A stretch of 64,000 nt of DNA, taken from assembly GCF_900115345.1 (NCBI RefSeq), contig NZ_FOWC01000006.1, positions 310,001-374,000 on the forward strand, given 5' to 3'. Below are positions 50,906-58,740 of this stretch, piece by piece. The translations under genes and the position numbers were made by a program. Below the pieces are notes generated by a model. The model had not been told where the DNA came from and did no database searches. It saw only the letters and a list, made by a program, of their open reading frames with translations. Origin of the DNA: Amycolatopsis rubida (GTDB taxonomy: Bacteria > Actinomycetota > Actinomycetes > Mycobacteriales > Pseudonocardiaceae). Each line of letters begins with the position of its first letter. Position 1 is the stretch's first letter.

Positions 50906-52084
50906 ATGACCGTGACCGTCGAGCGCGCCCGGTCGAGGACCGAGGTCCTGGCCGCAGCAGCCGCATTGGCGCCGCAGATCAGCGATCGGGCGCTGGAGGG
51001 GGAGCGGGGCGGGCGCGTCCCGCCGGATCTGCTCTCCGCGATCTCCGACGCCGGCCTGCTCGACCTGCTGCTCCCGGAGAGTCTCGGCGGGCTGGAGATG
51101 GACCCGGTGACCGTGCTGGAGACGATCCGGGAGATCTCTCGCGCGGACGGCTCCGCCGGCTTCGCCGCGCTGAGCCTCAACGCCACGTTTTTCGTCGCCT
51201 GGCTGGAACCCGAGGTCGCGCGGAGCATTCTCGCCGCGCGGCCGCGCGCGGTGGCCACGGTGTTCGCTCCGCTGGGCAAGGCCGAGCCGCGCCCGGACGG
51301 CGGCCTCCTGGTCAACGGGCGCTGGCCGTTCAACACCGGGGCCCGCAACGCCTCGTGGTTCGCCAACGGGGTCATGGTGCAGGACGGCGGGAAACCGGCG
51401 ATCGTGGCGCCGGGGCGGCCGGACTGGCGGCTGGTGTTCGTGCCCGCGTCCGATGTGGACGTTCTCGACACCTGGCACGTGGCCGGGCTGAAGGGCACCG
51501 GGAGCAACGACGTGTCGGTCAGCGACCTCGTGGTGGCGCCGGAGTACACCGCCAACCCGATCTTCGAGCGCGCCCGGCACGAGGGCGCGATCTTCAACTG
51601 GTCGTTCTTCGCGCTGATGGGGGTGCTGTTCGCCGGGTTCCCGCTGGGCATCGCCCGGCGCGCGCTCGACGAGTTCCGCGAGCTGGCCCCGAACAAATCG
51701 CGCGGCAGCCGTCCGCTGGCCGAGGAGCAGTCGGTGCAGATCGCCTACGCCAGGGCCGAGGCGGGACTGCGCTCGGCCGAGGCGTACGCGCGCGACGTGC
51801 TGGGCACGGCGTGGGAGCGCACGCTCGCCGGCGACGAGACGACAATGGCGGACCGGGCCTCGGTGCGGCTGGCGACCGGCCAGGCGATCCGCACCGGCGT
51901 GGACGTCGTGAACACCGTGTTCCAGCTGGCCGGAGGCGGCGCGCTGTTCGACCGTTCGCCGATCCAGCGCTGCTGGCGCGACATCAACGCGGGCAGCCAT
52001 CACGGCTATTTCTCCGAATACCACGAGACCCGGGTGGGCCGGTCGCTGTTCGGCCTCCCGGTGCCGGACCCCTGGATGATGTGA
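50906..52084 (+). CDS. Acyl-CoA-dehydrogenase-like flavoprotein 2 (possible class D monooxygenase)
   Basis: The 392-residue protein has the acyl-CoA dehydrogenase fold (LLLPESLGGLEMDPVTVLE near residue 50). Its C-terminal CWRDINAGSHHGYFSE resembles group D flavin monooxygenases such as HsaA, DszC and KijD3 rather than true dehydrogenases. It may thus hydroxylate carbon or nitrogen using reduced flavin supplied in trans. It heads the second dehydrogenase-carrier-carbamoyltransferase cassette, with the carrier protein 28 bp downstream. Distinguishing hydroxylase from dehydrogenase needs structural comparison. Confidence 0.85.
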   Translation: MTVTVERARSRTEVLAAAAALAPQISDRALEGERGGRVPPDLLSAISDAGLLDLLLPESLGGLEMDPVTVLETIREISRADGSAGFAALSLNATFFVAWLEPEVARSILAARPRAVATVFAPLGKAEPRPDGGLLVNGRWPFNTGARNASWFANGVMVQDGGKPAIVAPGRPDWRLVFVPASDVDVLDTWHVAGLKGTGSNDVSVSDLVVAPEYTANPIFERARHEGAIFNWSFFALMGVLFAGFPLGIARRALDEFRELAPNKSRGSRPLAEEQSVQIAYARAEAGLRSAEAYARDVLGTAWERTLAGDETTMADRASVRLATGQAIRTGVDVVNTVFQLAGGGALFDRSPIQRCWRDINAGSHHGYFSEYHETRVGRSLFGLPVPDPWMM

Positions 52085-52112
52085 GCGGATTCCGCAGGAG
52101 GGAAGAGACACC

Positions 52113-52376
52113 ATGACCACTCGACCGAGCGAGCAGGTGGCCGGCGCGGGAGATCCCGCCCCGGTGGTGGCGAAGGTCGTCAGCGAGGTGGCGGAGGTCG
52201 AGGTCGCGCCCGACCAGAGCTTCTTCGACCTCGGGCTCGACTCGATCCAGCTGATGGACATCTGCAACCGGCTGAACGAGACCTACGGCGAGGTGATCGA
52301 CCTGTTCCTGCTGTTCGAGAACCCGACGGTGACCGAATGCGCGGCGATCATCCGCGAGCACCAAGCCGCGGGCTGA
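52113..52376 (+). CDS. Free-standing carrier protein
   Basis: The 87-residue carrier protein has a canonical attachment site, FFDLGLDSIQLMDI with Ser near residue 46, and a C-terminal 'TVTECAAII' helix. The GLDSI form is common in PCP- and AMP-ligase-partnered carriers. It sits between the flavoprotein and carbamoyltransferase 3 and probably carries their shared substrate, which the AMP ligase two genes downstream may load (inference). Confidence 0.92.
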   Translation: MTTRPSEQVAGAGDPAPVVAKVVSEVAEVEVAPDQSFFDLGLDSIQLMDICNRLNETYGEVIDLFLLFENPTVTECAAIIREHQAAG

Positions 52377-52407
52377 GCGGCGCGGCCGGCGAAGGGCGGA
52401 GGACGAC

Positions 52408-54141
52408 ATGCCAGAGCACGAGGTCATCTGCGGGCTGAAGCTCACCCACGACGGCGGGTTCGCCGTGATCGAGGGCAACCGGCTGCTGGTTTCGGTCGAG
52501 GCCGAGAAGCTGGGCAACAACCCGCGGCACAGCCCGTTCGCGGAGCCCGCGGAGATCGCGCGGCAGTTGCGCGCGCACGGGATCGAGGACGTGCGCGCGC
52601 CGGTGTTCGCGGTCGACGGCTGGGCGCGCGGCCGCGAGGGCGAGAGCTGGGTGGAGATCCGCGACGCGCAGGGCGCGGTCCAGCCGGTCGAAGTCGCGCT
52701 GTACCACGACGAACCGGGCGCGGGCGCGGCGATGCTGACCGGGGTGACCGGGCAGAGCCCGCTCGTCGGCGGCGAGCCGGTGGCCTTCCGCAGCTTCACC
52801 CACACCACCGACCACGTCATGTCCGCCTACTGCACCAGCCCGTTCGCGCGGGAGCGCGAGCCCGCTCTGATGCTGGTGTGGGACGGCGGGGTGCCGCCGG
52901 TGCTGTACCGGTTCGACCCGGCCGGACCGCGGCTCGAATGCTTCGGCCCGGTGTGCGGGGTTTCCGGCGCGCTGTACCCGATTTTCGCGTCGCACTTCGG
53001 CCCGTTCCGGGTGGACCACGACGCCCGCCGGGCCGCCGACGCGGGTCCGGGGCTCGAGGCGCTGCTCCCGGTCTCGGGCAAGGCGATGGCGTACGCCGCG
53101 CTCGGCCCGGCTTCGGAGGAAGCCATCGCGGTGATGGCGGAGGTCGACGCTCAGGTGGGCGAGATCGACGGCGCGATCCGCGCGTACCTGTGGAGCAGGC
53201 GGGTGCTCAGCGGCGTGGCGAAGCTGGGGCTTTCCGACGCGTCGATCCTGAACTCCTTCCAGGAGCATCTGTTCCGCCGGCTGCGGGACGGTCTCGGCGA
53301 GGTGCTGCGCGCCCGGCCGGAGCTGGCCGGGCTGCCGTTGTGCCTGTCCGGCGGCTGCGCGCTCAACATCAAGTGGAACTCCGGGCTGCGCGCGAGCCGG
53401 CTGGCGCCGGAGGTGTGGGTGCCGCCGTTCCCGAACGACGCGGGATCGGCCATCGGCGCGGCGTGCACGGAAATGGTGCGCCGCACCGGGACGTCCTGGC
53501 TGGACTGGTCGGTGTTCGCCGGGCCGCCGGTGCGCGAAACCGCCGCGGCCGAACCGGGCTGGACCGCGAAACCGGCGTCGGTCGAGGACCTCGCGGCGCT
53601 GCTGGCCGAAGCCGGCGAACCGGTGGTGATCGTCGACGGACCGGCGGAGCTCGGTCCCCGCGCGCTGGGGCACCGCAGCATCATCGCGCCGGCCGGGGAC
53701 GAGGCGATGCGGGACCGGCTGAACGCGATCAAGGGCCGCGAGTGGTACCGCCCGGTGGCCCCGGTCTGCCTGGAAAACCGGGCGCCGGAAGTGTTTTCTC
53801 CGGGCACCCGGGATCCGTACATGCTGTTCGACCACTTCGTCCGCCCGGAATGGCAGGGCAAGATCCCGGCGGTGGCGCACCTCGACGGCAGCGCGCGGCT
53901 GGAAACGGTCGGCGCGGACAACCCGTTGCTGGAACGGCTGCTGACCGCTTACGAGGCGCGGACGGGGATCCCGGTGCTGTGCAACACCAGCGCCAACCAC
54001 CCGGGCCGGGGCTTCTTCCCCGACGCGGCCTCGGCGATGCAGTGGCACGGCACGCGGCACGTGTGGTCGGCGGGCACCCTGTACTCGACTGACGCGGTCC
54101 CGGAGTCGTGGTCCCGCACGCCGCGCGGAGCGGCCGGATGA
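52408..54141 (+). CDS. NodU/TobZ-family carbamoyltransferase 3
   Basis: The 577-residue third paralogue begins EVICGLKLTHDGGFAVI. The first histidine motif reads HTTDH near residue 132, keeping HxxxH but with Thr-Asp between. VWDGG is near 158 and ELGPRALGHRSIIAP near 418. It is closer to carbamoyltransferase 1 than to 2 over the N-terminal 40 residues by eye. Its stop overlaps the AMP-ligase start. With three intact paralogues in one run, either three positions are carbamoylated or each works on a different carrier-bound substrate. Confidence 0.93.
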   Translation: MPEHEVICGLKLTHDGGFAVIEGNRLLVSVEAEKLGNNPRHSPFAEPAEIARQLRAHGIEDVRAPVFAVDGWARGREGESWVEIRDAQGAVQPVEVALYHDEPGAGAAMLTGVTGQSPLVGGEPVAFRSFTHTTDHVMSAYCTSPFAREREPALMLVWDGGVPPVLYRFDPAGPRLECFGPVCGVSGALYPIFASHFGPFRVDHDARRAADAGPGLEALLPVSGKAMAYAALGPASEEAIAVMAEVDAQVGEIDGAIRAYLWSRRVLSGVAKLGLSDASILNSFQEHLFRRLRDGLGEVLRARPELAGLPLCLSGGCALNIKWNSGLRASRLAPEVWVPPFPNDAGSAIGAACTEMVRRTGTSWLDWSVFAGPPVRETAAAEPGWTAKPASVEDLAALLAEAGEPVVIVDGPAELGPRALGHRSIIAPAGDEAMRDRLNAIKGREWYRPVAPVCLENRAPEVFSPGTRDPYMLFDHFVRPEWQGKIPAVAHLDGSARLETVGADNPLLERLLTAYEARTGIPVLCNTSANHPGRGFFPDAASAMQWHGTRHVWSAGTLYSTDAVPESWSRTPRGAAG

Positions 54142-55583
54142 GCGGGACGGCGGCGGCGATCGTCTCCGAAAGCGGGCAGCTCAGCCGCGACGAGCTCGAA
54201 CGGGAAGTGACCCGCTGGGCGGCGCTGCTGCGGTCGCGCGGCGCCGGCCCGGCGGGCCGGGTGGCCTGGCTGCTGCCCAACCGGCCCGAGGTGCTGACGG
54301 TCGCGCTCGCGGCGCGGCGGATCGGCGCGCAGGCGGTCGCCCTCGGCGGCCGCTCCACCCCGGGCGAACTCGCCGGGCGGCTCGCGGTCGCCCAGCCCGC
54401 GGTGGTGGTGGCCAGCGGTGCCGCCCGGGAGCTGCTGGAGCTGTTGCACGGCAAGGAAAACGTGCTCGACGCGGACGATCCGCCCGAGCCGGCGGGCGAC
54501 CCGGGGATTCCCCGCGCGGCCGCGGACGGCGGACGGCTGGGCGCGGGAGCTTCGCTGCTGTTCACCTCCGGGACCACCGGCAGTCCGAAGGCGGCGCTGC
54601 GCACCCGCGGCGATCGGCGGCTGTCGGACGCGATCGCCCGCGGGTTCCGGCTCGGACCGTCCTCGCGGTTCCTCGTCGGCGGGCCGCTGTACCACTCGGG
54701 CCCGTGGACCTGCGCGCTGATGACGCTGTCGCTCGGCGGCACCGTCGTCCTGCTGCCCCGCTTCGACGAACGGTCCTGGCTGGACTCCGCGGTCGAACAC
54801 CGATGCGACAGCGGGTTCCTCACCCCGACCCAGCTGGCCCGGCTGGTCTCCTTCGCCCGCGCCCGGCCCGGCCCGCGCCCGCCGCTGAGCCACGTCGTGG
54901 TGTCCGGCGAGCCGTTCCCCGACCGGCTCAAGCGCGCCGCCCTGGACGTCTTCGGCGAGGGATTCGTCGAGTGCTACGGCTGCACCGAACTCGGGCCGAT
55001 GTGCGCGTTGCCCGCGGAGGAGTTCCTGGCCCGCCCCGGGTCGTGCGGACGGCCCTTCGACGGGGTGCGGATCGCCGCTTTCCGCGGCGCCCGGCGGCTG
55101 CCCGCGGGCGAGGCCGGGACGCTTCGCGCGCTCACTCCGCTGGCGTTCGACGGTTACGTTTCCGGTCCCGGCCAGACGCCTGCCGGGCGCGACGGCGACT
55201 GGGGCAGCGTCGGCGATGTCGGGTTCGTCGACGAAGAGGGCTACGTGCACCTCGCCGGCCGGGACGACGACTTGATCATCACCGGCGGCGTGAACGTCTT
55301 TCCCTCCGATGTGGAGGAAGTACTGGCCGGGCACCCCGACGTCGAGGCGTGCGCGGTGTTCGGCCTGCCCGATCCGCGCTGGGGCGAGGTGGTCGCGGCC
55401 GCGGTGCGCAGCGGACGGCGGCTGGAACTGGCCGAGGTGCGCGACTGGCTGCGCGGCCGGATCGCCGACGACCGCCGACCGCGCCGGTTGTTCCTCGTGG
55501 ACGAGCTGCCGGTGACCGCAACCGGGAAGCTGGCGAGACGGGTGCTGCGGGAACGCGCGGCGCGGGAGCCGGTGGCCGGGTGA
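54138..55583 (+). CDS. Class I adenylate-forming (acyl/aryl-AMP) ligase
   Basis: The 481-residue enzyme has FTSGTTGSPKAALR near residue 140, GCTELGPMCAL near 280, GDVGFVDEEGYVHLAGRDDD near 360 and the C-terminal VTATGKLARRVL lysine. It is short for a dihydroxybenzoate- or salicylate-AMP ligase (about 540) and lacks an obvious aryl-acid signature, so acyl-CoA or acyl-carrier ligase activity is as likely. Position after a carrier protein and carbamoyltransferase suggests loading of that carrier. The GH78 gene overlaps its stop (GTGA). Confidence 0.88.
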   Translation: MSGTAAAIVSESGQLSRDELEREVTRWAALLRSRGAGPAGRVAWLLPNRPEVLTVALAARRIGAQAVALGGRSTPGELAGRLAVAQPAVVVASGAARELLELLHGKENVLDADDPPEPAGDPGIPRAAADGGRLGAGASLLFTSGTTGSPKAALRTRGDRRLSDAIARGFRLGPSSRFLVGGPLYHSGPWTCALMTLSLGGTVVLLPRFDERSWLDSAVEHRCDSGFLTPTQLARLVSFARARPGPRPPLSHVVVSGEPFPDRLKRAALDVFGEGFVECYGCTELGPMCALPAEEFLARPGSCGRPFDGVRIAAFRGARRLPAGEAGTLRALTPLAFDGYVSGPGQTPAGRDGDWGSVGDVGFVDEEGYVHLAGRDDDLIITGGVNVFPSDVEEVLAGHPDVEACAVFGLPDPRWGEVVAAAVRSGRRLELAEVRDWLRGRIADDRRPRRLFLVDELPVTATGKLARRVLRERAAREPVAG

Positions 55584-58009
55584 GCCGCGGCTGGACCGGC
55601 CAGTGGATCTGGTGCGCCGACGGCCGGATCGCCAAAACCGGGGAGTTCTCCGACGTGCCGCTGGTGCCCGCCGCGGCGCACGATCGGCGGGTGCGGTTCC
55701 GGCGCGTCTTCCCGCTCGCTCTGGTGCCCGCCGCCGCCTCGCTGCGGATCACCGCGGACTCCCGGTACACGGTGTGGGTCAACGGGCACGAGGCGGCGCG
55801 CGGTCCGGGTCGCGGCGCGGCCGGACGGCTGCTCTACGACGTCGTCGACGTCGCCCGGTGGCTGGTGCCGGGGGACAACGCGATCTGCGTTCTGGTGCGC
55901 TTCTACGGCGAAGCGAACGCGTGGTGGCGACCGGTCACGCCCACCTTCAGCCACGGCGCGGGAGTGCTGCTCGCCGAACTCGAGCTGCCGTCCGGGGTGC
56001 TCGGCACCGACCGCAGCTGGCGGCACCAGACGAGTCCGGCGTGGACGCCGCAGAAGCCGTCCGGGGTCGGGCACGCGGTGCCGGAAGTGCTCGACGGCGC
56101 GCTGTGCGATCCGGCCTGGCTCGAACCCGGCTTCGACGACACCGGCTGGGCGCCCGCCCGCGTGCTCACCACGCTGCACCTCGGCGGCACGGCCCGGTCC
56201 ACGCCGCCCGCCGACCCGTACGGCCCGCTGCTGGAGAACCCGGTGCCGCCCGGCGAGCCGGTCGAACGCCCGGTCCGGTGGCTGCGCGAGCGGCGTGGCC
56301 CGGATCCCGGCGGCGAGTACGGACCGGCTGACCTCGTCGCGAACGTGGACGCCGGAGCCGCGCCCGGCCCGGTCCCGGCCGGACTGCCCTTCACGACCGT
56401 GCTGGAACCCGGCGTCGCGGTGCTGCTCACCGCGGGCTGGGACGAGGTGGTCGCCGGCACCCTGGTGTTCGAACTGGACGCGCCGCCCGGTGTGACGGTC
56501 GACGCCCGGCCCGCCGAGGACCTCGACGAGCACCTGCGGCTGCGCCCGTTCCAGCACGGGTACGCGGCGCGCTACCGCACGCGCGGCAAGTCCGACCGGT
56601 TCTGCTCGGCCGATCCGGTCGGCGGCCGGTTCGTGCTGCTGGTGCTGCGCGGCGAGGGCGAGGTGACCGTCCGCGGGCTTTCCGTGCTCGAGCGCCTTCG
56701 CCCGCGTCCGCCGGGCCCGTTCTTCGAATCCGGCGACCCGGTGCTCGACGCCGTCTACGAGACCGGGCTGCGCACGGTGGACCTCACCGCGCAGGACGCC
56801 TACATCGACTGCCCCACCCGCGAGCAGCGGGCGTGGACCGGGGATTCGGTGGTGCACCAGTCGGTGGACCTGCTGTCCAATCCGGACTGGCGGCTCGCCC
56901 GGTGGCATCCCCGGCTGGCCGCGTCGCCGCGTCCGGACGGAATGCTGCCGATGGCGGTCGCGGGCGACTACGAGCACCGCGACGGGGCGTACATCCCGGA
57001 CTGGGCGCTGCACTGGGTGCGTTCGGTGCACAACCTGTACCGGTGGACCGGCGACGCCGAGCTGGTGGGCGAACTGCTCCCGGTCGCCGAACGGGTGGTG
57101 CGCTGGTTCGAGCCGTTCTCGCGCGACGGCCTGCTGACGGACGTGACCGGATGGGTCCTGCTGGACTGGGCGAGCGTTCAGGGTCGGGGCGCGAGCAGCG
57201 TGCTGAACGGGCTGTGGGGCCGGGCGCTGCGGGACTTCGCGGAGATGGCCGAGTGGCTCGGCGACGCGGGCCGGGCCCGCTGGGCGCGCGGGCGGCACGG
57301 CGAACTGGCCGCCGCCTTCGAGCAGTACTGGGACGAGGACCGGGGCGGCTACCGCGATTGGCTGACCGCGGCCGGGCTCGCGCCGGCGATGAGCGAACAC
57401 GCCACCGCCGCCGCCGCGGCCGGCGGCCTGATCCCGCCGTCGCGCCATGCCCGGGCACTGGCTTTCCTGCTGGACCGGACAGCTTTGGTGCGGCGCGCGT
57501 GGTCGTTCGGCCTGATGCCGCTGCGGGCCGCGCTGGGCCCGCCCGCGCCGGATTGGGACGTGGAGCGGGAAGTCGTCGCCGCACAGCCGTTTTTCCGCTA
57601 CGTGGTGCACGACGCCGTGGCCCTGCTCGGCGGAGCGGACCACATCGCCGACCTCTGCCGGGACTGGTCGGAACTGGCCGGCGACGGCACGCGCACGTGG
57701 CGCGAGGTGTGGCACGGCGGGTCGTACTGTCACGGCTGGTCGAGCACGCCGAGCCGGGATCTGCCGCTGTACGTGCTGGGCGTCAGCCCCGCCGAGCCCG
57801 GCTTCGCGCGAGCGAGGATCGCACCGCGGCCGGGCGCGCTGACCCGGGTGGCGGGCGCGGTTCCGACGCCGTTCGGGCTGGTGGAGGTCCGGCTGGACCG
57901 GTCCGAGGTGGCGGTGTCGAGCCCGGTGCCGTTCACGGTGGAGCTGGACGGCTGGGCGCGCGATCGCCCGGCGGGGCGGTTCTCGTGGTCGCGGGAGCAG
58001 CCTGGCTGA
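55580..58009 (+). CDS. GH78-like (alpha-L-rhamnosidase family) glycosidase
   Basis: The 809 residues match the alpha-L-rhamnosidase architecture. N-terminal beta domains (SLRITADSRYTVWVNGHEA near residue 56) lead into an (alpha/alpha)6 barrel with the diagnostic DCPTREQRAWTGDSVVHQ near 412, and a C-terminal beta domain follows. There is no signal peptide, so it is probably cytoplasmic. It might remove a protecting sugar installed by the glycosyltransferase at 25.7 kb or trim a glycosylated intermediate (inference). It is the last gene of the long plus-strand run and is coupled to the AMP ligase. Confidence 0.88.
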   Translation: MSRGWTGQWIWCADGRIAKTGEFSDVPLVPAAAHDRRVRFRRVFPLALVPAAASLRITADSRYTVWVNGHEAARGPGRGAAGRLLYDVVDVARWLVPGDNAICVLVRFYGEANAWWRPVTPTFSHGAGVLLAELELPSGVLGTDRSWRHQTSPAWTPQKPSGVGHAVPEVLDGALCDPAWLEPGFDDTGWAPARVLTTLHLGGTARSTPPADPYGPLLENPVPPGEPVERPVRWLRERRGPDPGGEYGPADLVANVDAGAAPGPVPAGLPFTTVLEPGVAVLLTAGWDEVVAGTLVFELDAPPGVTVDARPAEDLDEHLRLRPFQHGYAARYRTRGKSDRFCSADPVGGRFVLLVLRGEGEVTVRGLSVLERLRPRPPGPFFESGDPVLDAVYETGLRTVDLTAQDAYIDCPTREQRAWTGDSVVHQSVDLLSNPDWRLARWHPRLAASPRPDGMLPMAVAGDYEHRDGAYIPDWALHWVRSVHNLYRWTGDAELVGELLPVAERVVRWFEPFSRDGLLTDVTGWVLLDWASVQGRGASSVLNGLWGRALRDFAEMAEWLGDAGRARWARGRHGELAAAFEQYWDEDRGGYRDWLTAAGLAPAMSEHATAAAAAGGLIPPSRHARALAFLLDRTALVRRAWSFGLMPLRAALGPPAPDWDVEREVVAAQPFFRYVVHDAVALLGGADHIADLCRDWSELAGDGTRTWREVWHGGSYCHGWSSTPSRDLPLYVLGVSPAEPGFARARIAPRPGALTRVAGAVPTPFGLVEVRLDRSEVAVSSPVPFTVELDGWARDRPAGRFSWSREQPG

Positions 58010-58019
58010 GCGGGGTTTC

Positions 58020-58740
58020 TCGCCGTGTCAGGGGATTCCCCGCCTCGCGGGGGCTGCCGGGCGAGGAGTTCCCGGTCGTGGCCGGGAAACCTCGCCGGTG
58101 AAGGTCCGCAAGGCCCGGTGCGGCTGCCGGGGTGCCGTCGCGACCGCCTCGGCCGCGTGCAGCTGGACCGGTCCGGGGCGGCAGTGTCGTCGCCGGTGGA
58201 GCTGGGGTGCCGGGCGCGCGGGGGATTCCCCGCCTCGCGGATCGCGCTGGTCGAGGGTTTTCCCAGCCATGGCCGGGGAACCTCGTCGGCGGAGCTCACG
58301 AGGCCCGGCGCGTCTTCCGTACCCGGTAGGGCTGTCGGGGTGCCGTCGCGGTCGCTTCGGCCGGTCCGGGGCGGCGGTGTCGTCGCCGGTGGAGCTGGGG
58401 TGCCGGGCGCGCGGGGGATTCCCCGCCTCGCGGATCGCGCTGGTCGAGGGTTTTCCCAGCCATGGCCGGGGAACCCCGTCGGCGGAGCTCACGAGGCCCG
58501 GCGCGTCTTCCGTACCCGGTAGGGCTGTCGGGGCACCGTCGCGGTCGCCTCGGCCGGTCCGGGGCGGCGGTGTCGTCGCCGGTGGAGCTGGGGTGCCGGG
58601 TGCGCGGGGGTTTCCTGCCTCGCGGATCGCGCTGGCCGAGGGTTTTCCCAGCCACGAGCGGGGAACCCCGTCGACGGAGCTCACGAGGCCCGGCGCGCCT
58701 TCCGTACCCGGTAGGGCTGCCGGGGCACCGTCCCGATCGC
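58020..58740 (-). repeat. Tandem repeats derived from the 3' end of the CoA-transferase gene
   Basis: A unit of about 192-193 bp recurs. The landmark GAGGGTTTTCCC occurs at 58253, 58446 and 58638, and CCGTACCCGG at 58317, 58510 and 58702. A more diverged copy precedes them from about 58020. The unit contains the last ~60 bp of the minus-strand CaiB/BaiF gene plus downstream sequence, so the first unit is partly coding. Short frames across 58010-58680 are repeat by-products; no gene or terminator was recognised there. Confidence 0.87.

Noticed and set aside
58025..58680. Open frames of 65-165 codons across the second repeat array
   Set aside because: The frames repeat with the ~192-bp unit and contain no recognisable domain.
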